Positions 18,395-27,838 of a stretch of DNA of 64,000 nucleotides are shown piece after piece (the stretch's first letter is position 1; each line of letters opens with the position of its first letter). Source of the stretch: Hyphomonas sp. L-53-1-40. Its GTDB lineage: Bacteria > Pseudomonadota > Alphaproteobacteria > Caulobacterales > Hyphomonadaceae. The position numbers and the translations under genes are program-made. The notes below the pieces were generated by a model. It saw only the letters and a program-made list of their open reading frames with translations. It searched no databases and was not told where the DNA came from. The stretch lies in NCBI RefSeq assembly GCF_000682775.1, contig NZ_AWFI01000001.1, positions 496,001 through 560,000 on the forward strand. The letters are read 5' to 3'.

Positions 18395-18910
18395 ATGAAA
18401 CGTACTACGATTGCAACCGCTTCGATCGCCGCCATTGCGGCCCTGGCCCTGCCAATGATCGCCATTGCCCAACCGGGCGACGGTCATCGCGGCAAGGGAC
18501 ATCATGGCCAACGCGGCAATATGGAAGCCATGATTGCTGAAATCGACACCAATGGCGATGGAGACCTCTCCAAGGCAGAAATCGATGCGCACCGCGCTGC
18601 GAGATTTGCAGAGGTTGACGCCAATGGCGATGGCGCCGTGACGCAAGCCGAACTGGATGCGCATCACGAAGCCAAGCGCGCTGAGCGCATGGCGGAACGC
18701 AAAGCCAAGATGTTCGCGAAGCTGGACACTGACGGTAACGGCACGATCAGCGCCGAGGAGTTTGCCAGCAAGGAACGTCCCGGCTTTGACAAGGTCGATG
18801 CCGATGGCGATGGCATTGTGACCAAGGAAGAAATGGACGCCATGAAGTCGAAGATGAAAGATCGTCGCGGCGGTAAGCACAAGCGCGGCGACGGCCCGCA
18901 GCCTGAATAA
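18395..18910 (+). CDS. Secreted EF-hand calcium-binding protein
   Basis: A 171-residue protein with a signal peptide (MKRTTIATASIAAIAALALPMIAIA) and four EF-hand loops: DTNGDGDLSKAE, DANGDGAVTQAE, DTDGNGTISAEE and DADGDGIVTKEE. All four keep the D-x-D/N-x-D-G coordination pattern, so calcium binding is likely. It also has a His/Gly-rich stretch after the signal (GHRGKGHHGQRG) and a basic tail (RRGGKHKRG). Start 18395 is preferred to 18368 because GGAG lies about 9 nt upstream and the signal peptide begins there. It stands directly ahead of an ECF sigma/anti-sigma/sensor gene set, separated by about 100 nt. Its role is unknown. Confidence 0.85.
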   Translation: MKRTTIATASIAAIAALALPMIAIAQPGDGHRGKGHHGQRGNMEAMIAEIDTNGDGDLSKAEIDAHRAARFAEVDANGDGAVTQAELDAHHEAKRAERMAERKAKMFAKLDTDGNGTISAEEFASKERPGFDKVDADGDGIVTKEEMDAMKSKMKDRRGGKHKRGDGPQPE

Positions 18911-19009
18911 GGACGACCTCCCGATGGGCCGGAAGCCAGAGATGTATCAACGTGATTTACCGCGATATGACGATGTTCTTCCGGCCCGTTTTCGGTTAAG
19001 TCCTCTGCC

Positions 19010-19552
19010 TTGGCTTTCAGTTCAGACCTCGACCGGATCACACGAGCAGCAGCGGGCGACCCCGCTGCTGTCTCCAGCCTTGTCGACCGCTACAGCAGCG
19101 GCGTCCTTGCCTTGGCAACGCGCATGCTCGGCGACCCTTCAGAGGCTGAAGACGTGACACAGGAAACCTTCCTCCGCGCCTGGAAGGCGCTGCCGGGATG
19201 GGAACCGCGTGCGAAATTCTCAACCTGGCTGCACCGGGTTGCCCTGAATCTCTGTTACGATCGGCTGCGCAAGCGCCGTGAAGTGACCATGGAACACCTG
19301 CCGGAGCGCACTGATCCGGCCATGACCCCGGCAGAATTGCTGGATCAGTCCCAGCGGGTCCGTGCGGTGGAAGATGCAATCTCCCACTTGCCGGAACGCC
19401 AGGCCGCAGCATTGACGCTATGCGCCCTGCAGGGACATTCTCAAGCCGAAGCCGCAGACATCATGGATGTCAGCGTGGAGGCACTGGAAAGTTTGCTGGC
19501 ACGTGCACGACGCACGCTTCGCGCCAGCCTGTTGGAGAGGGCCGCATCATGA
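19010..19552 (+). CDS. ECF-type RNA polymerase sigma factor
   Basis: A 180-residue group IV sigma factor. Region 2 is visible as LVDRYSSGVLALATRMLGDPSEAEDVTQETFLRAWKALP followed by STWLHRVALNLCYDRLRKRR. Region 4 is AISHLPERQAAALTLCALQGHSQAEAADIMDVSVEALESLLARARRTLR. The start is probably TTG at 19010; no ATG precedes region 2 in frame. The stop overlaps the next gene (ATGA), which encodes a membrane protein that would act as anti-sigma factor. The set resembles metal- or envelope-responsive ECF systems in which a periplasmic sensor gene follows. Confidence 0.9.
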   Translation: MAFSSDLDRITRAAAGDPAAVSSLVDRYSSGVLALATRMLGDPSEAEDVTQETFLRAWKALPGWEPRAKFSTWLHRVALNLCYDRLRKRREVTMEHLPERTDPAMTPAELLDQSQRVRAVEDAISHLPERQAAALTLCALQGHSQAEAADIMDVSVEALESLLARARRTLRASLLERAAS

Positions 19553-19992
19553 GCGGACAATTGATTTCAGACGACCGGATCCTGGCCCTGATCGAGACCT
19601 ATGGTGCCGATCCCCACATGTTTCCCGAGGAAGAGCGGGCGGCTGCCCGTGCGCGCATGACGGCGCATCCAGAACATTTTTCTGGTGCAATTGCCGCTGC
19701 CCGCGAGATTGATGCCCTTTTGGGTGAGGTCCCGGATGTTGTGACCTCTGAGAGTTTGCGCGACGCCTTGATTGCGTCTGCGCCAAAGGCGGCCCCTGCA
19801 CGCAAATCCGGCTGGAAGTTGCCGGTCTGGATTCCCGCAGGCGCGTTGGCATCGCTGACGGTCGGTGTGTTCGCCGGTATGAGCGTAGCCCAACCGATCA
19901 CGACGCAAGACGAGCAGGCCGAAGCGGCAGTTTATGCTGCGCTTGGATTTGATACGTACACACTGGTACTGGAAGATGAGGCGACGCAATGA
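19549..19992 (+). CDS. Putative membrane anti-sigma factor
   Basis: A 147-residue protein with a cytoplasmic N-terminal part (about 90 residues), one transmembrane helix (VWIPAGALASLTVGVFAGMSVA) and a short periplasmic tail ending in EDEATQ. Its ATG overlaps the sigma factor stop by 4 nt, and its own end overlaps the next gene likewise. Topology, size and gene position fit an anti-sigma factor that holds the ECF sigma factor at the membrane. There is no recognisable zinc-binding HxxxCxxC motif, so it is not of the ZAS type. The call is by context. Confidence 0.65.
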   Translation: MSGQLISDDRILALIETYGADPHMFPEEERAAARARMTAHPEHFSGAIAAAREIDALLGEVPDVVTSESLRDALIASAPKAAPARKSGWKLPVWIPAGALASLTVGVFAGMSVAQPITTQDEQAEAAVYAALGFDTYTLVLEDEATQ

Positions 19993-20474
19993 ATGAGACC
20001 CCGGCCCGAGCGCCGCGCCGAATTTCTTTCTGGATGACGATTTCCCTGTTGTTCAACCTGCTCCTGTTGGGGCTGGTTGTTGGCATGCTGGTGCGCCAGA
20101 TACCTGATCGTGGCCATCGTGAAGAGCGGCCCCAGTTGACCCAAGACATAGATACTGAAACACGCCGGGCTATGTTTGGCCTGATGCGGGAATCCTATCG
20201 CGAATCCCGAACAGAACGCGATGCGCGCAATGCGGTGCGTGCGCAATTGGCAGACGCGCTGAAAGCGGATCCTTTCGATGCAGAGGCCGTCCGCGCGGCA
20301 TTTGCCGATCTGCGCGCGGCGGAGGGGTCGGTTCATGCGGCCACGCATAAGGCGATGATTGCCCGGCTCGAAGCGCTTCCCCCAGAGCAGCGCCGTGCCA
20401 TGGCCGACATGTTGGCCCGTGGGCCGGAACGGGACCGGCGCAATCGCCGGAATTCACGCCCGCCCAAAGACTAG
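19989..20474 (+). CDS. Periplasmic heavy-metal-sensor-like protein (CnrX/ZraP/Spy type)
   Basis: A 161-residue protein with an N-terminal membrane anchor (WMTISLLFNLLLLGLVVGMLV) and a mostly helical, highly charged periplasmic domain. RESYRESRTERDARNAVRAQLADALKADPFDAEAVRAAFADLRAAEGSVHAATHKAMIARLEALPPEQRRAMADML is the helical-hairpin pattern of the Spy/CpxP/CnrX superfamily (LTxxQ-like ending at PPEQRRAM). Such proteins sense metals or misfolded proteins and signal to the anti-sigma factor. It overlaps the anti-sigma gene by 4 nt. A metal ligand set is not obvious beyond scattered histidines, so the signal may be unfolding rather than metal. Confidence 0.7.
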   Translation: MNETPARAPRRISFWMTISLLFNLLLLGLVVGMLVRQIPDRGHREERPQLTQDIDTETRRAMFGLMRESYRESRTERDARNAVRAQLADALKADPFDAEAVRAAFADLRAAEGSVHAATHKAMIARLEALPPEQRRAMADMLARGPERDRRNRRNSRPPKD

Positions 20475-20527
20475 GGGTTTTCTTCTGACCGCGGGCGCTC
20501 CAGACTGCCTTGAAACAGGAGGGCAGG

Positions 20528-21976
20528 ATGAAGGAATATGCGGCGTTTGATGCGATGGGGTTGGCCGAACTGGTCCGCGCCGGTGAAGTCTCTTCAAAAG
20601 AATTGCTGGACGAGGCAGTGTCGCGGGCCCATGCCGCGCAGTCTGAACTGAATTGCTTTTCCAGCCTTTATCCCGACCTTGCCGAAGCCCAGCTGGCAGA
20701 TTTGCCAGCTGACGGGCCGTTTGCCGGCGTGCCTTTCATCACCAAGGATCTCGCCGTGATGATCGATGGCGCGCCTCTGACCAATGGGTCAGTCAGCTGG
20801 AAGGGGCATGTCTCGTCGCAGGATTCGGTGCTGACGGAACGTTATCGCAGGGCGGGGCTCGTCATGTTCGGCCAGACGACCAGTCCCGAATTCGGCCTGA
20901 CCACAACCACCGAGTCCACGCTCTATGGCCAGACGCGCAATCCGTGGGACGTGACGCGCACATCGGGTGGCTCGTCGGGCGGGGCGTCGGCGGCTGTTGC
21001 GGCAGGCGTCGTGCCATTGGCGCAAGCGAGTGATGGTGGGGGCTCAATCCGCATTCCAGCCGCCTGCACCGGTCTGTTTGGCATGAAGCCGTCGCGCGGG
21101 CGCACGCCGATGGGGCCTCTTCAGACTGAAGGCTGGAACGGTATGTCTACGGTTCACGCGGTCAGCCGCACGGTGCGTGACAATGCGGCCTTGCTGGACG
21201 CCTCACATGGCCGCGAGACCGGCAGCCGCTATGTGGCACCAGCTCCGGAGGGCTCCTTCCTGGAGGCCGTGTCGCGAGACCCTGTGCCGCTGAAGATCGC
21301 ACTTTGGCGTACCGCGCCGAATGGCACCGAATTGAGCCCCGAAGCAGCCGAGGGTCTGAAGGCAACGGGGCATCTGCTGGAAAGCCTCGGCCACACAGTG
21401 GTTGAAGCCGCGCCTGTATTGAATGGGGAGGAGCTCGGCAAGGCGGCGCTGTTCACCATCTCCGCGAATGTCGCCGCCGCAATTGATGCGCGCTCGGTGA
21501 TGCTCGGCCGTGACGTGCGCGAGGACGAGCTGGAGCCGATTACGTTTGCGATGGCCAATCTGGGTCGGACCGTACCCATGCTGGAGCTGGCGCGCGCGAA
21601 TAATTTGTTCAATTCGGCGGCCATCACTTTTGAGCGCTTCCTAGATGATCAGAAGTTCGACCTGATCCTGACGCCGACCCTGTTCCGCCCGCCAGAGAAA
21701 TTGGGTGTGCTCGCACTGACGGCCTCCCCCGAGCAAATGAATGCAGCCGTGTCGACTTTTGCGCCGCTCTGTCCATTGTTCAACCAGATCGGCGCACCGG
21801 CCATGTCTGTGCCATTGCACTGGACCGACCCGACCGAAACTGCGCCGCAGGGGCTGCCGCTTGGCATGATGTTTGGCGGGCGCTGTGGCAGCGAAGAATT
21901 GCTGTACTCCCTCGCCGGACAGTTGGAGCGCGCCGACCCTTGGGTCGACCGTTTCCCACCTGTATGGGTTGGGTAG
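20528..21976 (+). CDS. Amidase (amidase signature family)
   Basis: A 482-residue enzyme with the Ser-cisSer-Lys catalytic set: K73 in FITKDLAV, the cis-serine in the glycine/serine-rich [14 protein letters not shown] signature, and the nucleophile in [15 protein letters not shown]. The rest of the fold is conserved through [11 protein letters not shown] and the C-terminal GAPAMSVPL. The family hydrolyses carboxamides, and includes GatA-like, 6-aminohexanoate and indoleacetamide hydrolases; the substrate cannot be told here. There are no gatB/gatC neighbours, so a tRNA amidotransferase role is unlikely. Start 20528 has AGGAGG eight nt upstream; the in-frame TTG at 20510 lacks support. A GFA gene follows within 10 nt. 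Confidence 0.88.
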   Translation: MKEYAAFDAMGLAELVRAGEVSSKELLDEAVSRAHAAQSELNCFSSLYPDLAEAQLADLPADGPFAGVPFITKDLAVMIDGAPLTNGSVSWKGHVSSQDSVLTERYRRAGLVMFGQTTSPEFGLTTTTESTLYGQTRNPWDVTRTSGGSSGGASAAVAAGVVPLAQASDGGGSIRIPAACTGLFGMKPSRGRTPMGPLQTEGWNGMSTVHAVSRTVRDNAALLDASHGRETGSRYVAPAPEGSFLEAVSRDPVPLKIALWRTAPNGTELSPEAAEGLKATGHLLESLGHTVVEAAPVLNGEELGKAALFTISANVAAAIDARSVMLGRDVREDELEPITFAMANLGRTVPMLELARANNLFNSAAITFERFLDDQKFDLILTPTLFRPPEKLGVLALTASPEQMNAAVSTFAPLCPLFNQIGAPAMSVPLHWTDPTETAPQGLPLGMMFGGRCGSEELLYSLAGQLERADPWVDRFPPVWVG

Positions 21977-21985
21977 AGCAGTCAG

Positions 21986-22381
21986 ATGAGCGAGTTCACG
22001 ACACATCAGGGCGGATGCCATTGCGGCGCAGTGCGGTTTGAGGTGGACCTGCCGGCGGCTTTCGAGGTCGAGGATTGCAACTGCTCGATCTGCGCGATGA
22101 GTGGCAATATTCACGTCATCGTCCCGGCCAGCCGGTTCCGTCTTCTTCAGGGGGCAGACGTCCTCACTGAATACACATTCAACACGGGCGGCGCCAAGCA
22201 CCGTTTCTGCAGGACCTGCGGGATCAAGAGCTTCTATGTGCCCCGCTCAAATCAGGATGGATTTGCCGTGACATGGCGGTGTATCGATAATTGGCAGGCG
22301 CTGGACGTGACGGTGAATGCGTTCGATGGTCAGAATTGGGAGGCCAATGCCGCAGCATTGGCCCAAAAGTCGAAGGACTAG
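21986..22381 (+). CDS. GFA/CENP-V-domain zinc protein
   Basis: A 131-residue protein of the glutathione-dependent formaldehyde-activating (GFA) family. Zinc-binding cysteines are in [22 protein letters not shown] and [16 protein letters not shown]. Family members bind zinc through these cysteines; true Gfa accelerates S-hydroxymethylglutathione formation, but most members have no proven substrate. It starts 10 nt after the amidase stop and is probably co-transcribed. Its last codons overlap the convergent YbjQ gene by 4 nt. Confidence 0.85.
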   Translation: MSEFTTHQGGCHCGAVRFEVDLPAAFEVEDCNCSICAMSGNIHVIVPASRFRLLQGADVLTEYTFNTGGAKHRFCRTCGIKSFYVPRSNQDGFAVTWRCIDNWQALDVTVNAFDGQNWEANAAALAQKSKD

Positions 22382-22698
22382 CCAGCCGTAACGGCGGGGC
22401 CGGAGACGGCGACCATCATCATGGAGCCATTCTGACCGATGACCGTGTAGTCGAATTTTGCGCCAACAATCGCATTCGCGCCGAGCTTGCGGGCTTCCTC
22501 GATCATCTCGTCCATGGCGCCGTCGCGGGTTTCCCGCAGCGTGCTCTCATAGGCATTGGACCGGCCGCCAACGAGATTGGTGAAGCTGGCAAGAATGTCC
22601 TTGCCGAGATGTGCGCCGATTACGACTTCCCCGCAGACAATGCCGCGATATTCCGTAATCTCATGGCCCTGCAGGGTCGGCGTGGTAGATACGATCAT
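22378..22698 (-). CDS. YbjQ/UPF0145 family protein
   Basis: A 106-residue protein recognisable by the N-terminal pattern [34 protein letters not shown] and the C-terminal [18 protein letters not shown]. The family forms pentameric rings and is sometimes annotated as putative heavy-metal binding; the function is unknown. Start 22698 is chosen over the in-frame ATG at 22710 because GGAGC sits 6 nt ahead and the family starts with MIV/MII. The upstream sequence is a perfect AT-rich palindrome reported separately. Confidence 0.85.
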   Translation of the reverse strand: MIVSTTPTLQGHEITEYRGIVCGEVVIGAHLGKDILASFTNLVGGRSNAYESTLRETRDGAMDEMIEEARKLGANAIVGAKFDYTVIGQNGSMMMVAVSGPAVTAG

Positions 22699-22709
22699 GT
22701 CTTGCTCCA

Positions 22710-22732
22710 TTATTATTGATTATCAATAATAA
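22710..22732. promoter_or_regulatory. Perfect 11-1-11 palindrome upstream of the YbjQ gene
   Basis: The arms TTATTATTGAT and ATCAATAATAA enclose a single T, all A/T except one G or C per arm. It fills half of the 56-bp space between the methyltransferase stop (22755) and the YbjQ start (22698). No RBS lies inside it, in agreement with the downstream start choice. An operator for a dimeric repressor is the likeliest reading. There is no T-run, so it is not a terminator. Confidence 0.5.
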
Positions 22733-22754
22733 TTGGGTTGGGCGATCACTGCTT

Positions 22755-23369
22755 TCAAGAGGTCTTTTCGAAAACCAGCTTGGTCCACTCGATGCCGCGC
22801 GCCATGTTTTCAGCCTGGATCGAGCCGGTGCGCTCGTGGAACAGATTTGCCAGGCCGAGCGGGGCGGCGAGGGCGATTGTCTCCTCACCGGAAATGTCGA
22901 ACATGCATCGGCCTTCCGGGATCGGTCCGTGGCGTTGGCTCATGAACAGGCGCCCGCCGGGAGTCAGCAGGTTGGCAACATGCGCCATGCCGGTGTCGCG
23001 TTCTTCTTCGGTCAGATGCATCCAGACAGCATGCATCAGGATCATGTCAAAAGTCTCTCCGCGTGCGCGGGTGGCGGTCAGGTCGGGCAAGGCGTCATCC
23101 AGCCAAATGATGCCGGACTCAGGATGAAGCTTGGCTGCGCCGGTGCGCAGGGCGTCGACAGGCTCGACCGCGAGCACGGAATGGCCCGTGCGTGCGAACC
23201 AGGCCGCATCCCGTCCCGTGCCTGCGCCAATGTCCAAAATGCGGGCAGGCGGCTTGGGCAGGAACTCCGCCCACGGCGCATGCACCGCCGCCGGGTCGCG
23301 TAGTTCGTAGCGGACGAACAGGTCGGGCGCCTCCTCGGCATAGCCTGCTGTGGAAGGGTGGGATGCCAT
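22755..23369 (-). CDS. Class I SAM-dependent methyltransferase
   Basis: A 204-residue protein. Motif I is ILDIGAGTGRDAAWFARTGHSVLAVEPV, the Rossmann glycine-rich loop with the acidic residue that binds the SAM ribose. Motif II-type segments follow: GETFDMILMHAVWMHLTEEERDTGMAHVANLLTPGGRLFMSQRHG. The substrate is unknown. The start at 23369 is preferred to 23387: GGGAG lies 11 nt ahead and the start then follows the upstream gene's stop (TGATATG), a coupled arrangement. The frame at 23387 would overlap the neighbouring gene by 17 nt. Confidence 0.8.
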   Translation of the reverse strand: MASHPSTAGYAEEAPDLFVRYELRDPAAVHAPWAEFLPKPPARILDIGAGTGRDAAWFARTGHSVLAVEPVDALRTGAAKLHPESGIIWLDDALPDLTATRARGETFDMILMHAVWMHLTEEERDTGMAHVANLLTPGGRLFMSQRHGPIPEGRCMFDISGEETIALAAPLGLANLFHERTGSIQAENMARGIEWTKLVFEKTS

Positions 23370-23370
23370 A

Positions 23371-23631
23371 TCAGGTTGATCTCCCATTCAGGAAAATCAT
23401 TTTGATTGGCCTAGCCCACAATCCGATGATCGAAGGGCGGGGTGCCACGGCAAACTTCTGCGCCAACAGTCCACCCCATAAGAATGGGAGCGACAACCAT
23501 GCCAGGCTGTCATTCAATGGACGTAAAAGTGCGAACAGGCCAGCATTGGCAACAGCCAGAAAAATCAGGACGCATGTGAAGGAAGCGAGTTCCGCCAGAA
23601 TTTCCTCAGCGGCTGTTGGCTTCCGGTCCAA
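23371..23631 (-). CDS. Small two-helix membrane protein
   Basis: An 86-residue protein with two predicted membrane helices (FTCVLIFLAVANAGLFALL and LAWLSLPFLWGGLLAQKFAV). The start is TTG at 23631, 3 nt after the stop of the methylmalonyl-CoA mutase large subunit gene, and the stop is 1 nt before the methyltransferase start. Tight packing between two real genes supports it being translated. I do not recognise the family. Its codon usage is ordinary and it carries no obvious motif. Confidence 0.55.
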   Translation of the reverse strand: MDRKPTAAEEILAELASFTCVLIFLAVANAGLFALLRPLNDSLAWLSLPFLWGGLLAQKFAVAPRPSIIGLWARPIKMIFLNGRST

Positions 23632-23634
23632 TTC

Positions 23635-25794
23635 CTATTCCGCCGCTGTCTTGGAGCCGTCGTCTCCGTCCAGCACTTCCAGCATGCGGATGGCACTGTC
23701 GGCGATGACCGTGCCCGGTGGGAAGATGGCAGAAGCGCCAGCGGCGTAGAGCGCATCGAAATCCTGTGGCGGGATCACGCCGCCCACAATGATCTGCGTG
23801 TGCGCCGCGCCTTCATTGCCGAGCGCGCGTTTCAGTTCCGGCACAAGCGTCAAATGACCCGCCGCGAGCGAGGAGGCGGCGACAATGTCGACCCCGGCTT
23901 TCCGGGCGTCCGCGGCGGCCTCTTCCGGTGTCTGGAAGAGCGGGCCGATCTCGACATCCCAGCCAAGGTCCATCAGCGCGGACGCGACCACCTTCTGTCC
24001 ACGGTCATGCCCGTCCTGACCCATCTTGGCGATGTAGACCTTCGGCCTGCGACCATGTTTCTTTTCGAACTCGGAGGCGAGCGTGGCAGCGGCCTCGGCC
24101 TTGTCGTCGCCCTTCACGCCGCCGCCATAGACGCCCTTGATGGAGCGGATAACGGCCTGATGGCGGCCCTGGCTGCGCTCAACGGCTTCGGAAATCTCGC
24201 CCACAGTCGCCTTGGCGCGGGCGGCATCCACAGCCAGCGCGAGCAAATTGCCTTCGGTACCAGCGGCGGCCTTGGCAATCGCGTCGAGCTTGGCAGTGAC
24301 TTCGGCCTCGTCGCGTTCGGATTTCAGGCGTGCCAGCTTGTCCAGCTGCATGCGGCGCACGGCGGCATTGTCCACCTTCAGCACAGGCACGTCTTCGTCT
24401 TCGTCCAGCAGGAACTTGTTCACACCGACCACAGTCTGCGTGCCGCTGTCGATGCGCGCCTGCGTATTTGCGGCGGCTTCCTCAATGCGCAGTTTGGGCA
24501 GGCCCTCCTCGATGGCCTTGGCCATGCCGCCCATCTTCTCGACTTCGGCGATATGGGCGAGGGCTTTTTCGGCAAGGTCGTGCGTCAGGCGTTCGACATA
24601 GTAGGAGCCGCCCCACATATCGATCGTCTGGCAGGCGCCGCCCTCCTGTTGAAGGAAGAGCTGCGTGTTGCGGCTGATCCGGGCGGAGAAGTCGGTTGGC
24701 AGGGCGAGCGCCTCGTCGAAGCTGTTCGTGTGCAGTGATTGGGTCTGGCCGCCTGTGGCCGCGATGGCCTCAAGGCAGGTGCGGATGACATTGTTGTAGA
24801 CGTCCTGCGCGGTCAGCGACCAGCCGGAGGTCTGCGAATGCGTCCGCAGGCTGAGGGATTTCGGGTTCTTCGGATTGAACTCTTCCTTCACCAGCTTCGC
24901 CCAGAGCAGGCGCGCCGCCCGCATCTTGGCGACTTCCATGAACGTGTTCATGCCGATGGCCCAGAAGAAGGACAAGCGCGGCGCGAAGGCATCGACGTCC
25001 AGCCCGGCGGCGACGCCCGCGCGGATATATTCGATACCGTCGGCGAGCGTGTAGGCCAGTTCAAGGTCTGCCGAGGCGCCCGCTTCCTGCATGTGATAGC
25101 CGGAAATCGAGATGGAATTGTATTTCGGCATGTTCTGCGACGTGTAGGCGAAGATGTCCGAAATGATCCGCATCGAGGGCTTGGGCGGATAGATATAGGT
25201 GTTCCGTACCATGAACTCTTTGAGGATGTCGTTTTGGATCGTCCCGGCCAGCTTGTCTGGCGTCACGCCCTGTTCTTCGGCGGCGGCAATGTAAAGCGCG
25301 AGGATCGGCAGCACGGCGCCATTCATCGTCATGGACACCGACATCTTGTCCAGCGGAATGCCGGAGAAGAGGGTGCGCATGTCATAGATGGAGTCGATGG
25401 CAACGCCCGCCATGCCGACATCGCCGGAGACGCGGACATGATCGGAATCATAGCCGCGATGCGTCGCCAGGTCGAACGCGACCGAGAGGCCCTTTTGCCC
25501 AGCGGCAAGGTTGCGGCGGTAAAAGGCGTTGGAGTCTTCTGCGGTGGAGAATCCCGCATACTGACGAACCGTCCAGGGCTGGTTCGTGTACATGGTCGGG
25601 TAAGGCCCGCGACCAAACGGGGCAAGGCCCGGATAATCGTCAAGGAAGTCGAGGCCCTTGGTGTCGTCCGCTGTATAGGCTGATTTGACGTCGACGCCTT
25701 CGGGCGTTTCCCAAGCTTCGCCCAGCTCAGGCGATTTCGCCTTGGCGTCCGGTGTGCCGAGATCGAGTTTCGTGAAGTCGGGGAAATTGGTCAT
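23635..25794 (-). CDS. scpA: Methylmalonyl-CoA mutase, large (catalytic) subunit
   Basis: A 719-residue adenosylcobalamin-dependent mutase that interconverts (R)-methylmalonyl-CoA and succinyl-CoA in propionate and branched-chain amino acid catabolism. The N-terminal TIM barrel shows [54 protein letters not shown], the classical substrate-binding block. The C-terminal cobalamin-binding domain has the DxHxxG lower ligand motif DGHDRG, plus [17 protein letters not shown]. Length matches bacterial large subunits. The ATG overlaps the stop of the small-subunit gene by 4 nt, so the two are coupled. No MeaB/ArgK chaperone or epimerase gene is in the window. Confidence 0.96.
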   Translation of the reverse strand: MTNFPDFTKLDLGTPDAKAKSPELGEAWETPEGVDVKSAYTADDTKGLDFLDDYPGLAPFGRGPYPTMYTNQPWTVRQYAGFSTAEDSNAFYRRNLAAGQKGLSVAFDLATHRGYDSDHVRVSGDVGMAGVAIDSIYDMRTLFSGIPLDKMSVSMTMNGAVLPILALYIAAAEEQGVTPDKLAGTIQNDILKEFMVRNTYIYPPKPSMRIISDIFAYTSQNMPKYNSISISGYHMQEAGASADLELAYTLADGIEYIRAGVAAGLDVDAFAPRLSFFWAIGMNTFMEVAKMRAARLLWAKLVKEEFNPKNPKSLSLRTHSQTSGWSLTAQDVYNNVIRTCLEAIAATGGQTQSLHTNSFDEALALPTDFSARISRNTQLFLQQEGGACQTIDMWGGSYYVERLTHDLAEKALAHIAEVEKMGGMAKAIEEGLPKLRIEEAAANTQARIDSGTQTVVGVNKFLLDEDEDVPVLKVDNAAVRRMQLDKLARLKSERDEAEVTAKLDAIAKAAAGTEGNLLALAVDAARAKATVGEISEAVERSQGRHQAVIRSIKGVYGGGVKGDDKAEAAATLASEFEKKHGRRPKVYIAKMGQDGHDRGQKVVASALMDLGWDVEIGPLFQTPEEAAADARKAGVDIVAASSLAAGHLTLVPELKRALGNEGAAHTQIIVGGVIPPQDFDALYAAGASAIFPPGTVIADSAIRMLEVLDGDDGSKTAAE

Positions 25795-27713
25795 TGGGCC
25801 ACTCCCAGGGTTGCGTGGGCAAGTTTCAGCGTGTGCAGCACATCGCAGCCCATGAAGATGTTGGAATCGATGCCGTCGCCCTCGAACTTGCCGGCGAGCC
25901 AGACATGGTCTGCGCCAGCCGCTTTCAGGGCCTTGGCGGTTTCAGCGGCTTCGTCCTCATAGCGGGCATCCGCGCCACAGATACAGGCGATCCGCGTGCC
26001 GGAGGCCTTGAAGGCGGCGACCGCTTCGGAGACCGATTTTGGTGGGACAGGCGGCTGGGCGGCCTCAAGGCCGCCAGCGGCGAATAGGTTACGCGCGAAA
26101 TCCGCGCGCGCATTGTGCTCGGCAATCGGGCCGAGCGTGGCAAGGAAAATGGTCGGGCGCTTGGGCGCAGCGCTCGCCGCATCGCGCAGGACTTCATAGT
26201 CTTCCGCAAGACGAATGCGCGGCAGGGCTTCGGCGGTGGCGTCGGCCTCATCGGCCGGCAGGTCCACTTTCACGAAATGAACGAAGCCTTCAGTGGAAAC
26301 GCCATCCTTTGGCGTAACGGAAGGCGCGTCCGCGATCGGCGCGGCGATTTCGTCGAGCAGCGGGAACTCGCTGACGCCCGTGATCGGCACCTTGCGTTTG
26401 GCAATGTCCTTGGCGCGCGCCTGGCGCACATCTGCGATACGTTTCTGAAATGCGCCGGAAACCAGCGTCTCGGCATAGCCGCCTTCGGCTTCTATGGTCT
26501 GGAACTCTTTCCACGCGGCTTCGGCAAGGTCGTCGGCGAAGGTCTCTGTGAACCAAGCGCCGCCGGTCGGGTCGGCCACGCGGCCAAGCTGGCTTTCTTC
26601 CATGGCGATGATCTGGGTGTTGCGCGCGATGCGCCGGCCCAGCTCTTCCGGAATGCCGAGCGCCTCGTTGAAGGGGCGGATGGTCAGGATGTCTGCGCCG
26701 CCGATGGCTCCTGCAAAGGCTGCCGCCGTATTGCGCAGCATGTTGGTCCACGCATCATAGCGCGTCAGCATGCGACCCGATGAAACGGCCTGAAGACGCA
26801 TCGGAACGGCTTGCTGATCCATTGCATCCAGAATGCGTGCCCAGAGACGCCTTGCCGCGCGCAGCTTCGCAACACCGAGGCCATAATTGCCATCAAGGGA
26901 CAGCGCGAAACTCATGCGCGGAATGAGCGCGGAAATGTCCGTGCGGTTGTCGAGCCGGCGCAGCGTGTCCACGGCGCTGGCGATCAGCGCGGCCAGTTCC
27001 TGCGCGTCGGATCCGCCGGCCTCATGAACCATGCGCGCATCGATGCGGATCAGGCCCGCTTCGGGATAGGCCTCACCAAGAGCGGTGGCGGCCGCCGACA
27101 GGCGCGCAAAGGCAGCGTTCAGGCCGCCGGACAGCTTTCCCGTCCGCGCAAGGGAACCGAGCGGGTCCATATTGAAATCGAATTTGAGGTTTGCAGGAGA
27201 GTTCTGCTCCTGTCCCCACAGGCCGAGTAGCGTTGCCGCCGTGACACCGGAGCCACCGCCATGATCCAGCGATATTGTGGCGATGTCGGCACGCAGGCCT
27301 TTCAGCGCGGTGCGCAGATCGTCCAGTGTCGTGATCTGGATGCCGTGTTCGCCCGTGCAGTCGAGTTTGAGTTCGACGGACATGACGCCGCGCTCAAGAT
27401 CCCGCAGCAGTTCTTCATGGGTTGCTGCGGGCGATGGGTGGGCAAAGGCTTGCCGGATATCCCAGGGCATGAACCGGTCGGGCGCCGCCGTGGCCCCGCG
27501 CAGATAGGGTGCCTTGCCCGGCGTGCCGAGCGGGTCGGTCGCGGAATCAAAGTCGCTTTCCCGGTAAAGCGGGTGAATTGCCAGGCCATCCACGGTCTTG
27601 CGTGTGATGGATTCAATACCGCGGCCCTTAAGGACCTTGTCGACGCTTGCGAGCCATTCGGCTTCGGTCGCGTCGGGAAACCCGCTGCTCAGGGGAAGGA
27701 GATCGTCTGCCAT
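25791..27713 (-). CDS. mutA: Methylmalonyl-CoA mutase, small subunit
   Basis: A 640-residue partner of the catalytic subunit. It has the same domain order (TIM barrel, then a flavodoxin-like domain) but the sequence is diverged and the DxHxxG cobalamin ligand is absent (the matching area reads [22 protein letters not shown]), as is known for small subunits of heterodimeric mutases. Segments such as [26 protein letters not shown] align with the large subunit's substrate block. It forms a heterodimer with the downstream gene product. The genes overlap by 4 nt. Confidence 0.93.
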   Translation of the reverse strand: MADDLLPLSSGFPDATEAEWLASVDKVLKGRGIESITRKTVDGLAIHPLYRESDFDSATDPLGTPGKAPYLRGATAAPDRFMPWDIRQAFAHPSPAATHEELLRDLERGVMSVELKLDCTGEHGIQITTLDDLRTALKGLRADIATISLDHGGGSGVTAATLLGLWGQEQNSPANLKFDFNMDPLGSLARTGKLSGGLNAAFARLSAAATALGEAYPEAGLIRIDARMVHEAGGSDAQELAALIASAVDTLRRLDNRTDISALIPRMSFALSLDGNYGLGVAKLRAARRLWARILDAMDQQAVPMRLQAVSSGRMLTRYDAWTNMLRNTAAAFAGAIGGADILTIRPFNEALGIPEELGRRIARNTQIIAMEESQLGRVADPTGGAWFTETFADDLAEAAWKEFQTIEAEGGYAETLVSGAFQKRIADVRQARAKDIAKRKVPITGVSEFPLLDEIAAPIADAPSVTPKDGVSTEGFVHFVKVDLPADEADATAEALPRIRLAEDYEVLRDAASAAPKRPTIFLATLGPIAEHNARADFARNLFAAGGLEAAQPPVPPKSVSEAVAAFKASGTRIACICGADARYEDEAAETAKALKAAGADHVWLAGKFEGDGIDSNIFMGCDVLHTLKLAHATLGVAQ

Positions 27714-27808
27714 GACGGGGATTTAGTCTGAACCGGGGGGCTTGTGAACTGCTGACTGAACGTCAGGGTCGTTTGGTCGCTTGACTCTGGTAACACAAAG
27801 TATGAGAA

Positions 27809-27823
27809 TGAGAACAATTCGCA
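27809..27823 (+). promoter_or_regulatory. Fur-box-like 7-1-7 element before a small gene
   Basis: TGAGAACAATTCGCA fits a 7-1-7 inverted repeat of the Fur type (TGAGAAT-N-ATTCTCA) with two departures from symmetry. The preceding TGAGAATG adds an overlapping partial half-site. A TTGACT at 27781 with GAGAAT 17 nt downstream could be -35/-10, placing the element over the start region. It lies 16 nt before the ATG at 27839. The match was judged by eye. Confidence 0.35.
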
Positions 27824-27838
27824 AATGAGGAGTGAGTC

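Noticed and set aside
23800-25683. Two adjoining plus-strand frames opposite methylmalonyl-CoA mutase
   Set aside because: Composition and position show them as shadows of the mutase gene.
27714-27838. Possible cobalamin riboswitch ahead of the mutase genes
   Set aside because: The leader is only about 100 nt and shows no B12-box-like sequence or the multi-stem layout of that riboswitch.
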